Source: Bacteroidota bacterium (lineage in GTDB: Bacteria; Bacteroidota; Ignavibacteria; SZUA-365). From it: a stretch of DNA of 57,682 nucleotides. Location: NCBI GenBank assembly GCA_023432805.1, contig JAEYUG010000008.1, forward strand, positions 1 to 57,682. Direction: 5' to 3'. The notes beneath the pieces are model-generated. The model had not been told where the DNA came from. It was given only the letters and a program-made list of their open reading frames with translations, and did not search any database. Shown piece after piece: positions 7,807 to 16,796 of the stretch (the first letter of the stretch is position 1; each line of letters opens with the position of its first letter). Made by a program: the position numbers and the translations under genes.

Positions 7807-10326
7807 TCAGCGGAGGATGTGGAGCGGGCGCCAGGCGAGGCGGCCGGCCTGCTGCAGGCGAAGGAGGTAGACGCCGGAGGCGAGGGCGAGTGGGGTCCAG
7901 CGGATGAAGCAGGAACCCTCCTGCTCGAGGCCGTCGACGATCACCGCCACCTCGCGGCCGAGCAGGTCGTGCACGGTGAGATGCACCGGCGCGCGCGCGG
8001 GAAGGTCGTAACGCAACACGGTCGACGCGCGCACGGGATGCGGGAAGCTCGCGTGCAGCGCGAACGTGACGACAGCAGCAGTAGTATCCCGCACCGGCTC
8101 GAGGCACACGAGACGCGCCGAGCCGGGCGGACAGCTGAACACGAGTCCCTCGGCAAGACGCACGGGACTCACGACCACCGCGACGCTGTCGCGAGCCGGT
8201 TCGGTCACGCGCACGTGCGCGCCGTTCCATCGTTCCGGGGCGAGCCGCACGGTGATGTCGCGTCCGCCCAACCGATCGGTGCGCTTGTTGACGATCATGT
8301 AGCACCGCGCGGCGGGACGCGCGGGATCGCTGAACTCCCCCATCTCGACGAAGGTCTGATCGGGCGCATCGTCCGGCGCGCCGGGTGCGCATGCACTGAT
8401 ATCCAGCACATCCGGGATCCCGTGCCGCAGATAGGCATCGTCAGAGGCGAGGGCGGCTTCCCAACGCAGCGCGGCGAGCGCGTCTCCGAGGGGACGCAGA
8501 ACCCGCGTGTTGAACGCGCTGGTGCTATCCCACTTGTCCTCGCCCCACACATCGCGCCGCCGTCGTGTCAGATCGACGTTCACGAATCCGTTGATGCCCC
8601 GGTTGATGAAGAGACCCTCCGCCGAGAGCGTATCCGCGGTCACCGCTGCCGGGATCGATCCGTACTGGTAGTACATGATGCTCTTCGCGCCGTAGCAGAG
8701 CGCGAGATGCACCGACAGCCGCAACTCGGCGGCCGTCGGTTCGCGCAGCTCCTCGGTCCGGAAGACCGCCGCGACCGGCCAGCGCCATCCGTCGCGAAAG
8801 GACCAGTCGTTGTTCGCGATCGCGGGCATGAAGGCGAAGGGCGCCGGCGCATGATGGTCCCGCTGCGAGACCGCGTGCTCGTGGAACCGTCGCGACAGGT
8901 ACCAGAAGCTTCCGATGGGATCGCCGAAGACCGCACGAAGATGCTCCGGATGTCCGGGCGCCGGCAGCGTGTTCCACACCGGATAGTTGTAGTAGGCCGA
9001 CACGATCCTCCCGTTCATCTGCGTGCGTTCATCCTGTCCGCCGGTGCCGGGATGTCCGTAGTTGTAGGTGCGCACGCGTCCGCCAGGACCCGCACGCTCG
9101 GCGACGAGCGCGTCGATGAGGTTCATCGCCGGCAGGCTGCCCTCGAGCGGCGAGCTCTCCTGCAGTTCGAGGTAGCGCAGCGGGTTTGTGGTATCGGCAT
9201 CGACGCCGAGCAGTAGCAGGTGCTCGCGCATCTGCGCGCGCAGGCCTCCGCCGCGGAAGTTCGGCAGGGCGTCGTCGTCGCCGACGAAGAACGCGTAGGC
9301 ATGGGGATCGCTGAAGCACAGGGCGTCGACGAAGATGTCGCCGCGACCGAGATACTCGATGGCGAGTTCGCAGGCGGTGTCGATCTGCAGCGCGGCCGGG
9401 AGGTGGCGTCGCGCATCCACCCAGGGCATGGGCGTGTACGCATCCCAGGTGCCGTCGCCCCACTCGCGCGCGTCGGCATCGCCGATCGCGAGACGCATGC
9501 CGCCGCCGGCGAGCGTATCCGCACGCAGCACGAAGGTGGCGGGTCGCCCCTCGATGCGCGGCAGAAATTCGAATGCGGTGCGGATGCGTCCGGATGCATC
9601 ACGAAACGCCGAGCCCGGCACACTCCAGACGCGCTCCGCCTCCCCCCAGCGGAAGCGTATGCGCAGCACGGGCTCCGTGCTGTTCGGCGGCAGGTGCAGT
9701 GCGGACCCGTCCACCCCGCAGCGGATGCTAAGGTAGTAGGCGCCATCCACATACAAGTCGCGAGCGACGCCGCGACCGCGCAGCAGCGTGCCGGCGGCAT
9801 CGACGCCTTCGCGGAAACGCACGCCGTTCGGCGCATCCGGTGCGGTCGTGTGCATGCGCACATGATCGAGCCGGAGTCCCATCTCGTCGAAGCCCGCCTG
9901 CGCTGCGGGTTCAGGCGCGGACGTCGTCGCAGTGAACATCGACGCGTCCTCAATCTGCAGATACCGGCGCTCCCATCGCGAGGCGCGCTGCAGCTTCCGA
10001 TCGATGAGCGCGACGTGGAATCCCTGCGCCCGTGCCGCATCGAGCAGTTCGCGCGGGAACTCCTCGTTCACACGATCGATGAGAAATGTCGGCATGCTGA
10101 TGCCCAGTTCCCCGAGTCTGCGCCAGAGTTCGGGCGGCAGGCTGTCGGCATCCGTGATTGCGGTCTGCGCCCACGGGGATGTCGCGCTGTGCTGCACGAA
10201 CGACACACCGATCTCGAAGCGCGCCGCCGCATCCGTCTGCGCATGGAGCGGCAGCACAGCTGCAATGAGCAGCATGCAGACGAGCGCGATACCAGGTCCG
10301 GATGGGAGAACGACCGTCACACGCAT
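7807..10326 (-). CDS. T9SS-secreted large protein with glycoside-hydrolase-like central region
   Basis: Exported 839-residue protein of unassigned activity. Seen: a signal peptide (MRVTVV...LLIAAVLPLHAQ, about 1-30), a middle with TIM-barrel-hydrolase flavour (AALRLSVHLALCYGAKSIMYY-like segment around 530-560 and FMPAIANNDWSFRDGWRWP before it), and a C-terminal sorting domain (VLRYDLPARAPVHLTVHDL, LLGREVAVIVDGL, SGVYLLRLQQAG) of type A for the type IX secretion system, usually cleaved after export. I prefer the ATG at 10326 to the longer reading from 10407 because the signal peptide then begins at residue 1. It stands alone upstream of the restriction operon and divergent from the RluA gene. 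A role in breaking down or binding extracellular polysaccharide is inference from the fold hints and the glycan genes downstream. Confidence 0.7.
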   Translation of the reverse strand: MRVTVVLPSGPGIALVCMLLIAAVLPLHAQTDAAARFEIGVSFVQHSATSPWAQTAITDADSLPPELWRRLGELGISMPTFLIDRVNEEFPRELLDAARAQGFHVALIDRKLQRASRWERRYLQIEDASMFTATTSAPEPAAQAGFDEMGLRLDHVRMHTTAPDAPNGVRFREGVDAAGTLLRGRGVARDLYVDGAYYLSIRCGVDGSALHLPPNSTEPVLRIRFRWGEAERVWSVPGSAFRDASGRIRTAFEFLPRIEGRPATFVLRADTLAGGGMRLAIGDADAREWGDGTWDAYTPMPWVDARRHLPAALQIDTACELAIEYLGRGDIFVDALCFSDPHAYAFFVGDDDALPNFRGGGLRAQMREHLLLLGVDADTTNPLRYLELQESSPLEGSLPAMNLIDALVAERAGPGGRVRTYNYGHPGTGGQDERTQMNGRIVSAYYNYPVWNTLPAPGHPEHLRAVFGDPIGSFWYLSRRFHEHAVSQRDHHAPAPFAFMPAIANNDWSFRDGWRWPVAAVFRTEELREPTAAELRLSVHLALCYGAKSIMYYQYGSIPAAVTADTLSAEGLFINRGINGFVNVDLTRRRRDVWGEDKWDSTSAFNTRVLRPLGDALAALRWEAALASDDAYLRHGIPDVLDISACAPGAPDDAPDQTFVEMGEFSDPARPAARCYMIVNKRTDRLGGRDITVRLAPERWNGAHVRVTEPARDSVAVVVSPVRLAEGLVFSCPPGSARLVCLEPVRDTTAAVVTFALHASFPHPVRASTVLRYDLPARAPVHLTVHDLLGREVAVIVDGLEQEGSCFIRWTPLALASGVYLLRLQQAGRLAWRPLHILR

Positions 10327-10400
10327 GTGCGACCCATGATCTGCCGGCTGAAAGACAAGAAGAATGCGGCAATATACGCGTATCTTGATCGCAGGACCGC
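10327..10400. promoter_or_regulatory. Divergent intergenic region with palindrome ATACGCGTAT
   Basis: Seventy-four bases separate the starts of the T9SS gene (minus) and the RluA-like gene (plus), so both promoters must overlap here. A perfect ten-base palindrome (10374-10383) lies 18 bases before the RluA-like start. I cannot define -10 or -35 elements with confidence. Confidence 0.3.
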
Positions 10401-11453
10401 ATGCCACCGCACTCCCTCATGCTCAACAACGGATACACGTACATCGACCGCATCACGCGCGCGCACGCGGGCGTGACGGTGCTCGACTACTACGCCGCGC
10501 GGCACGGGCACTTCTCGCGCGAGGAGTGGCGCGCGCGCATCGATGCGGGCGCGGTTACGTCGGCGGGAGCGTCGCTCGCCTGCGAGGACCTGCTCGCGCC
10601 CGGTATGATGCTCGCGTATGCACGCGAGCCATGGGTCGAACCGGACGTCTCAACGGATATTCCGATCCTCTACTCCGATGATCATGTAATGGTGTTCGAC
10701 AAGCCCGACGGCATTCCCGTGCTGCCCGGCGGACTCTTCCTCGAGCACACGATGGTCCACATGCTGCGCGCGCGGCACGGCGCGGATCTCGCTCCCCTGC
10801 ACCGGCTCGGCCGCGGCACCACGGGCGTGATCCTCTTCACGCGCACGCGCGAAGCCGCCGCCGTATTCAGCGCGATGATGCGCGCACGCGCCCTCGAGAA
10901 GACCTACCTCGCGCTGGTGCTGGGATGCGGGATGCCCGATGCCTTCACGATCGACGCACCCATCGGACGCGTGCCGCACCCGCGCCTCGGGTCCATTCAC
11001 GACGTCACCCCCGCGGGGAAGCCGTCCACCAGCCACGTCACCGTGCTCGCACGCAATGCCTCACACAACACATCTGTTGTGCAGGTCGTGATTCCCACGG
11101 GACGCACCCATCAGATCCGGATTCATCTGGCTTCCGCAGGATGGCCGCTGCTGGGCGACAGATTCTATCGTGGCACTGGTGCGGCACACACCGGGGACCT
11201 CCTCCCTCCCGCCAATCCCGGCGACCCGGGATACATCCTCCACTCCTGGACGCTCCGCTACACCGATCCCTTCGCGCACGAGCTGCGCGAGATCACTGCT
11301 CCCGTCCGTCCCGAAATCCGTGCGCGTCTAGAAGCCCAGTTCGGGCATGGGGGTGGATTCGAGGTTGCCCGTATTGACGGACGCACTGAAGTACAGGCCG
11401 ACCACGAAGAGCACCACGACGATTCCGAACACGATCCAGAACAGCATCGATGA
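10401..11453 (+). CDS. RluA-family RNA pseudouridine synthase, catalytic Asp position is Gly
   Basis: Predicted to isomerise uridine in rRNA or tRNA. Seen: core starting PILYSDDHVMVFDKPDGIPV (88-108), the active-site motif LHRLGRGTTGVILFTRT (133-149), YLALVLG, and the late motif IPTGRTHQIRIHLASAGWPLLGDRFYRG. In the family the motif is normally RLD followed by T-S-G, with Asp the essential catalytic residue; here residue 137 is Gly (codon GGC). I recall RluA-like proteins sharing the RLGRGT form but cannot confirm it. The N-terminus (10-75) resembles an S4-like RNA-binding region. The last 35 residues, rich in D, E and H, lie antisense to a small membrane-protein gene. ATG at 10401 is used; a methionine at 10419 is possible. 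Confidence 0.78.
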   Translation: MPPHSLMLNNGYTYIDRITRAHAGVTVLDYYAARHGHFSREEWRARIDAGAVTSAGASLACEDLLAPGMMLAYAREPWVEPDVSTDIPILYSDDHVMVFDKPDGIPVLPGGLFLEHTMVHMLRARHGADLAPLHRLGRGTTGVILFTRTREAAAVFSAMMRARALEKTYLALVLGCGMPDAFTIDAPIGRVPHPRLGSIHDVTPAGKPSTSHVTVLARNASHNTSVVQVVIPTGRTHQIRIHLASAGWPLLGDRFYRGTGAAHTGDLLPPANPGDPGYILHSWTLRYTDPFAHELREITAPVRPEIRARLEAQFGHGGGFEVARIDGRTEVQADHEEHHDDSEHDPEQHR

Positions 11454-11504
11454 GCGATACCGCTTGACGCGTTTGCGGCCGACGACATTGCGTCTACGCG
11501 CCAT
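11328..11504 (-). CDS. 58-residue single-pass membrane protein, antisense to the RluA-like 3' end
   Basis: Small membrane protein of unknown role. Seen: a basic N-terminus (MARRRNVVGRKRVKRYRSS), one strongly hydrophobic helix (MLFWIVFGIVVVLFVVGLYF, about 20-39) and a short polar tail. This predicts N-in, C-out topology. GAGGAG lies about seven bases before the ATG at 11504, and the start overlaps the pirin gene stop by 11 bases, which supports translation as the last gene of that operon. It overlaps the convergent RluA-like gene by 126 bases. Membership of a named family is not recognised. It could be a regulator of the kinase or an envelope stress protein, but nothing in the sequence settles that. 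Confidence 0.65.
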   Translation of the reverse strand: MARRRNVVGRKRVKRYRSSMLFWIVFGIVVVLFVVGLYFSASVNTGNLESTPMPELGF

Positions 11505-12522
11505 CGCGCGGCTCCTCGAGGCGACCGTCGGCATAGCGCGCGAAGCGTCCGCGTCCGGCATCGTGCACATTGTCTGCGCGCTCCCACGGCCAGCCCCCGA
11601 ACCGCGTCCTCTGATAATCCTCGAACGCCTCCTGAATCTCCGTGCGGGTGTTCATGACGAAGGGTCCATACTGCACGACCGGCTCGTCGAGCGGGACCCC
11701 CTGCAGCAGGAGGATCCGGGCGGCTTCCGCAGTGGTGCGCAGGGTGACGGCGCGATCTGCGCGGAGCTCTGCCGTGTGGTATGAGGGGATGGCATCCCCC
11801 GCAATTTCCAAACCCGTTCCCTCGAAGTAGTACAGTCCCCGCCTCGCCGCAGCGGAAGCCGCCGGCAGCGTCCACTCCGTGTCGGGCTCCATGTCGATGA
11901 TCCAGATGGCGACATCGGCATCAGGCTCCGCCGCGCGGGAATCCGGCGCGGGTGCAGGTGCTGCCGTGCCGTCGAGGGAACCCGCGATGAGGCGCACGCG
12001 CGTGCAGCCGCCGCGCACATCGCGCGGTTCGACGACGGGGATGTCGCCGGCCCAGAGCATCTTGAAATGTGGCTCGACGTACTTTTTGGCCCGCGGGAGA
12101 TTGAGCCAGATCTGGAAGAGTTCGAGGGGATTGTCGGAGTCGGTGTTCAACAGTGGAAACATTTCCGCATGCTGGAGACCGCTGCCCGCGGTCATCCACT
12201 GCACGTCGCCGTTGCCGTAGCGACCTGCCGCGCCGTGAGAGTCGGAATGATCGACGAACCCGCGCAACACGACCGTCACGGTTTCGAAGCCGCGATGGGG
12301 ATGCGCGGGGAAGCCGGGGATGCGATCGCCATGGTACATGCGCCAGCCGTCCCTGCCCGCGAAATCCTGCCCGATGTCACGGCCTTCGAGGGAGGCTGCG
12401 GGACCGAGCAGCCCGTTGCCGCGTGGATAGGCGTCGTGGTGATGCACGCAAAAGAGAAACGGATCGATGGTCTGCCATTGAAAGGCGAGGCGCTGCAGAC
12501 TGAGGACGGGGGTGTCGGCCAT
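11494..12522 (-). CDS. Pirin family protein (cupin, iron-binding)
   Basis: Bicupin of the pirin family; relatives bind iron and act as transcription cofactors or quercetin dioxygenases. Seen: the N-terminal cupin signature FPAHPHRGFETVTVVLRGFV with the paired histidines, then QWMTAGSGLQHAEMFP with the next His and Glu ligands, and LFQIWLNLP, all in about residues 70-145. The C-terminal cupin half carries the usual motif PFVMNTRTEIQEAFEDYQ. At 342 aa it is somewhat longer than common pirins (about 230-300). It starts three bases after the response-regulator stop, so it is probably co-transcribed with the two-component genes. A redox- or iron-linked output of that system is inference. Confidence 0.9.
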   Translation of the reverse strand: MADTPVLSLQRLAFQWQTIDPFLFCVHHHDAYPRGNGLLGPAASLEGRDIGQDFAGRDGWRMYHGDRIPGFPAHPHRGFETVTVVLRGFVDHSDSHGAAGRYGNGDVQWMTAGSGLQHAEMFPLLNTDSDNPLELFQIWLNLPRAKKYVEPHFKMLWAGDIPVVEPRDVRGGCTRVRLIAGSLDGTAAPAPAPDSRAAEPDADVAIWIIDMEPDTEWTLPAASAAARRGLYYFEGTGLEIAGDAIPSYHTAELRADRAVTLRTTAEAARILLLQGVPLDEPVVQYGPFVMNTRTEIQEAFEDYQRTRFGGWPWERADNVHDAGRGRFARYADGRLEEPRDGA

Positions 12523-12525
12523 GGG

Positions 12526-13179
12526 TTACAGGTACTTTCTGTGCTTGAGTGCGAAGCGGACGAGGGCGTAGGCGCCGTTGAGCGACAACTTGTGATTGAT
12601 GTTGGAACGGTGATGCTCGACGGTGCGGGGACTGATGCACAGCATCTCCGCGATCTGTTCGGTGGTGAGTTCCTCGGCGATGAGCGAGAGAATGCGGCGC
12701 TCTGCGACGGTCAGTCGGGAGAGTCCCGTCTGTGCGTCCACGGTCGTGCGGAGCTTTTCGTTCTCGCGCATCCACCTGCTGGAAAGCTGAGGACTGAAAT
12801 AATACTCACCCGACGAGACGATGTCAATTCCCTGCACGATTTCGCTGACGACTGCGTCCTTGAGAATATATCCCCTCGCGCCGAGTTCCATCGCACGATG
12901 GAACATGTCCTGATCATCGTGTACGGTCAGAAAGACGATCGCGGTTGCATTGCGTCCCTTCTGCAGGGTGGATGCAACCTCGAGTCCCCCCATCTCGGGC
13001 ATCTGCATGTCGAGGATCGCAAGGTCCGGTTGCAGCGTCTGGATGCGTTCGAGTGCATCGCCGCCATTGGTGCACTCGGCGATGATGTGAAACCGGTCGA
13101 CTTCCTCGATGGCCTCGCGGAGACCACGACGAAACAGGGGATGGTCGTCGGCAATGATGATGCGAACGTCGCTTGTCAT
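12526..13179 (-). CDS. NarL/FixJ-type response regulator
   Basis: DNA-binding output protein of a two-component system. Seen: receiver domain (1-120) with acidic pair D11/D12, phospho-acceptor D57 (LAILDMQMPEMGG), the conserved Thr in VFLTVHDD and Lys in GYILKDAV, followed by a LuxR-type helix-turn-helix (about 150-215; LTVAERRILSLIAEELTTEQ, then CISPRTVEHHRSNINHKL). Length 217 aa is standard. Its ATG overlaps the stop of the upstream sensor kinase by four bases, so that kinase is the likely partner. Targets are unknown; the downstream pirin and small membrane protein share its transcript. Confidence 0.95.
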   Translation of the reverse strand: MTSDVRIIIADDHPLFRRGLREAIEEVDRFHIIAECTNGGDALERIQTLQPDLAILDMQMPEMGGLEVASTLQKGRNATAIVFLTVHDDQDMFHRAMELGARGYILKDAVVSEIVQGIDIVSSGEYYFSPQLSSRWMRENEKLRTTVDAQTGLSRLTVAERRILSLIAEELTTEQIAEMLCISPRTVEHHRSNINHKLSLNGAYALVRFALKHRKYL

Positions 13180-16100
13180 GAGAGGTGCACTCCTTCTTCC
13201 CTATAACGTGTTGGATGTCCGTTGCCGTGCTGATGCCGGCATGTCGTGCCGGGAATCACGACGCGGATGCTGGTGCCGCCGCCCTTCGAGGATGCGACAT
13301 GCAGGGATCCGCCCAGCATCGTGACTCGTTCGCGCATGCCGCGCAGCCCGAAGCCGGACGCCAGCTCGGATCGTGCGTCGAAGCCTTCGCCGTCGTCACG
13401 GATTTCCAGATGGATGTCGGTTTCGTCGAACCATGCGCGGACCGACGCCGCGCGTGCGTGCGCGTGCTGCACGATGTTGTTGACCGCTTCCTGTACGATG
13501 CGATAGACCGCGATCTCATCGCTCTCTTCGACGGTATGGTCGATGTCATCGATCTCGATGTGGAACTGCGTGTCGGTCGCGCTTGTGATCATCTGCAGCA
13601 TGCCCCGCAGCGCAGCGCTGAGGCCGAGCTGATGCAATTGATGGGGATGCAGTTCGCGGACGATGTGGCGTACGTCATCGAGCGACGCTGCAGCCATGTC
13701 GGAAATCGCCTGCAGCTGCACCATCGCCCGCTCCTGATCCTTGAGATTCTTCAAACCGGTCAGCGCGCGATTGCGCACGATGATGAGTCCCTGCCCGAGA
13801 CTGTCGTGCAATTCGCGTGCGATGCGTGAACGCTCCTGTTCCTGCGACTCGAGGAGCTGACGACTGAACTGCTGCTGCATCTGCTTTTCCCGGCGCTCGG
13901 CATCGAGTGAAACCGTCAGCGCCTGCATTTCCGCCGCCTGCACCTGATACTCGGCCTCACGCGCTCGGAACTCCATCAGCTTCTGCTTGTGACGGATTCG
14001 ACTGTAGATCACGATCGCGATCAGGAGGGCAAGCGCGGTCACGCCCATCATCGATCGGATCTGCAGCTGCTGACTTTCGGCACGGGACGCCGCGAGTTGC
14101 TCTGCCGTCTCCGCCATTTCCAGTTGCTGTTCGTTGCGCTGGATCTCCGCGTCCTTGATCTTCAGTTCGTCCTCCGCCGTCTGATTCTTCAGCCGCTCCA
14201 CCTCGACATCGCGTGCGAGGAGCGCCATCTCCTGCGTGTGACGGAGGGCTTCGAGCGAAGACAGGCGCAGCGCATTCTGCGCCCGCTCGATGTCGAAGGC
14301 CTGCAGTGCCTTCTCACGTTCGAGCAGCCGGATCGTCGCCTCCTTCACATCAGCCTCATAGCGGACGATGAGTTCGCTGATCCGTTGCGCATTCTCCTCG
14401 GCGTACAGACTATCCTTGATCAGCGCGAGAAGCCTCGTGTACTGCAGTGCCCGTGCAGTATCGCCCTTGCGTTCGTGCAGCCGTGCCATCTGTTCGTAGA
14501 CGTCATGCAGCGCCCTCTTCGCATGGCTCTCCTCGGCGATCGCACGCGCGCGTTCGAGATACACCAGCGCCTGCTGAAGATTCCCCCGTCGGCCGTGGAG
14601 CATGGCTTCCGATGTCAGGGTCGAGGGCAGGGCCTCTCTGCTTCCCAGTTCTTCATGCAGCATCAGGCATTTCCCAAGTGCATCGCTCGAGAGTTCCTGC
14701 TGCCCCATCTGCGCGTAGGTGAGTCCGAGCATGCTCCATGCCGACGCCTGCATGGACTTGTCGCCGAGTTCGGTGGCGAGCTGCAGACTCCGTTGATGGC
14801 ATGACACCGCCGAATCCGCATCGCCCGTCTGCAGGAGCAGGACGCCCCAGTTCTGCCATTGCCGCGCCATGCCGGGCTTGAGACCGAGACGTTCGTACAG
14901 GCGCATGCTCTGGGAGATGTACTCGCGGGCCTTGTTCAGATGTCGTACGTGCACACAGAGCAGACCGAGCTGGCCAAGCACACGTGCCTGCCCTGCATGA
15001 TCCTGAAGATCGACGAACATGCCGAGACTGCGCTGGTAGCCCTCCATTGCTGGGAGCGTCTGGCCGGTTTCCATGAGTGCAGTACTGAACCGCTCCTCGA
15101 CCTCGGCCATGAGACGTGTGTTTCCGGACTGCCGTGCGAGCGACTGCGCGTACTCATAGTGCTGTCGCGCCTTGTGCAGTTCACCGCGATCCTCATTGAT
15201 GCCACCGAGGCTGATGAGTGCCGTCATCATTCCGGCATTGTCCCCGATCTTCTTGAACAGGCTGAAGCTGTTCCGATGATGCTCGAGCGCTGCATCGAGC
15301 GAGATGGTCGCGCGCGCCACCTCTCCCAGAACATGCAATGCCCATGCCTGTCCGCGCTTGTTGCCGGAACGTTCGGCCAATGACGCGGCACTTCCCGCGC
15401 TCCGCAGCGCCTCGTCGAGCCGCCCCATCGACTGGAAGGCCATGGCCATGCCATTCAGCGCCTGGACGCTTCCCGCCCGATCATCCCGTTCGTCGCACAG
15501 CGTCAGACACTGCCGGAAGCAGGCCAGCGCCGTGTCGTGGAGTCCGCTTGCCATGTGGTACTCCCCGATCAGCTGCAGCGTTGCCGCCTCCCCTGCCTTG
15601 TCATCGATGCTCTTGAACACATGCAGATTCTCCATGTATGCCTGCACGGCATGTGCATGCGACACGGAGCGTGCCTCGATGCTCGCGATCACATTCCGCG
15701 CATGTGCCACGCCGCGGCGATCCCCCAGCGCCGCGTTCAGATCCAGGCTCCACTGGAGGTAGCGCATCGCCGAATCCGGCGACGCCCCACGCGCATGGAG
15801 GCGGCCGAGTGCCTCGCAGGTTGCGGCCATGCCGGCGCTGTCGGACTGCAGTTCCTGCAGATGCAGGCAGCGCGACAGGTACATGTCCGCCTTCGCATTG
15901 TCCTCATTGTCCAGATATGCCTTTCCCAGCATCAACAGGACCATGGCAAGCACACGCTTCTCTCCGAGTTGTTCGCTCAGTGCAATGCTTCGTGCCGCAT
16001 AGGTCTCTGCGTGGGTGAGTTCGCCCTTCTTCAGGTATGCGGCAGCGATGCGCTGCAGCATCATGAGTCTGTGCCCGATGTTTCCGGATCTATCACCCTG

Positions 16101-16694
16101 CTCGGCTGCCTGCTGCAAATAGGGGAAGGAGTCGTCGACCTTGTCCTGGCCGAGCAATAGCGTCCCGATCATATAGGCGGCGTACATGCGCAGGCTTGCG
16201 TGATCGGCCTCCTGAAACTTCGTGAGCGCCCGCCTGAAGTCATCGATGGCCGGCTGGGTCTGTTCCATCGCGACATGCAGTTCCGCGCGGTAGCGCAGCA
16301 CCTGTCCGATGACAACTGCATCCTTCGACATTTCCGCATGCTGCAGCGCACGTTGAAACGTCTCCATCGCCTGTGCATTGCGTTTGGCGACAGTGTGCAG
16401 CTGGCCGATGGTCGTCAGAGCGATGGCGGTACCACGAGCATTGCGCAATGCAAGACCGAGCGATGCCGCCTCACGTGCCCGTTCCATCGATCGCGTCCTG
16501 TCGCTGTACTGGAGATGCTGCGCGAGCAGATTCAGCGCCTGCAGGCGCGTCGTGTCACGTCGATGCGAGCGGGCCGCGACGACCTGCTCGAGACTGTCGA
16601 CCTTGAGTTGTTGCGCGAACACGTCGTCTGCCACGACCCACAGCAGAACAACCATCGTCAACCACACCAGAGGCGTGCATAGGGGCCATGTCAT
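13176..16694 (-). CDS. Hybrid TPR sensor histidine kinase (HisKA_3/HATPase)
   Basis: Membrane sensor kinase of 1172 residues. Seen: signal peptide (MTWPLCTPLVWLTMVVLLWVV, to about 28), a very long array of tetratricopeptide repeats of the Rap/NPHP type (about 35-770), a coiled coil, one membrane helix near 881-898 (MGVTALALLIAIVIYSRI), a second coiled coil, the HisKA_3 dimer domain with phospho-acceptor H near 962 (RIARELHDSLGQGL) and an ATPase domain with N box EAVNNIVQHAHA and G box DDGEGFDA. The TPR part would be periplasmic and sense a protein or peptide. I use the ATG at 16694, where the signal peptide starts; a GTG at 16739 would add 15 residues with no ribosome site. It overlaps the response regulator by four bases. 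Confidence 0.9.
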   Translation of the reverse strand: MTWPLCTPLVWLTMVVLLWVVADDVFAQQLKVDSLEQVVAARSHRRDTTRLQALNLLAQHLQYSDRTRSMERAREAASLGLALRNARGTAIALTTIGQLHTVAKRNAQAMETFQRALQHAEMSKDAVVIGQVLRYRAELHVAMEQTQPAIDDFRRALTKFQEADHASLRMYAAYMIGTLLLGQDKVDDSFPYLQQAAEQGDRSGNIGHRLMMLQRIAAAYLKKGELTHAETYAARSIALSEQLGEKRVLAMVLLMLGKAYLDNEDNAKADMYLSRCLHLQELQSDSAGMAATCEALGRLHARGASPDSAMRYLQWSLDLNAALGDRRGVAHARNVIASIEARSVSHAHAVQAYMENLHVFKSIDDKAGEAATLQLIGEYHMASGLHDTALACFRQCLTLCDERDDRAGSVQALNGMAMAFQSMGRLDEALRSAGSAASLAERSGNKRGQAWALHVLGEVARATISLDAALEHHRNSFSLFKKIGDNAGMMTALISLGGINEDRGELHKARQHYEYAQSLARQSGNTRLMAEVEERFSTALMETGQTLPAMEGYQRSLGMFVDLQDHAGQARVLGQLGLLCVHVRHLNKAREYISQSMRLYERLGLKPGMARQWQNWGVLLLQTGDADSAVSCHQRSLQLATELGDKSMQASAWSMLGLTYAQMGQQELSSDALGKCLMLHEELGSREALPSTLTSEAMLHGRRGNLQQALVYLERARAIAEESHAKRALHDVYEQMARLHERKGDTARALQYTRLLALIKDSLYAEENAQRISELIVRYEADVKEATIRLLEREKALQAFDIERAQNALRLSSLEALRHTQEMALLARDVEVERLKNQTAEDELKIKDAEIQRNEQQLEMAETAEQLAASRAESQQLQIRSMMGVTALALLIAIVIYSRIRHKQKLMEFRAREAEYQVQAAEMQALTVSLDAERREKQMQQQFSRQLLESQEQERSRIARELHDSLGQGLIIVRNRALTGLKNLKDQERAMVQLQAISDMAAASLDDVRHIVRELHPHQLHQLGLSAALRGMLQMITSATDTQFHIEIDDIDHTVEESDEIAVYRIVQEAVNNIVQHAHARAASVRAWFDETDIHLEIRDDGEGFDARSELASGFGLRGMRERVTMLGGSLHVASSKGGGTSIRVVIPGTTCRHQHGNGHPTRYREEGVHLS

Positions 16695-16796
16695 GGCATC
16701 ACCGGGTGCTGTGCCTGGTACGAGGATCCTTGGATCCACCGTGCGCCGATTGTAAGGGATCTTGCGATCTGAATATCGGGATTCTCGCGCACCTTG

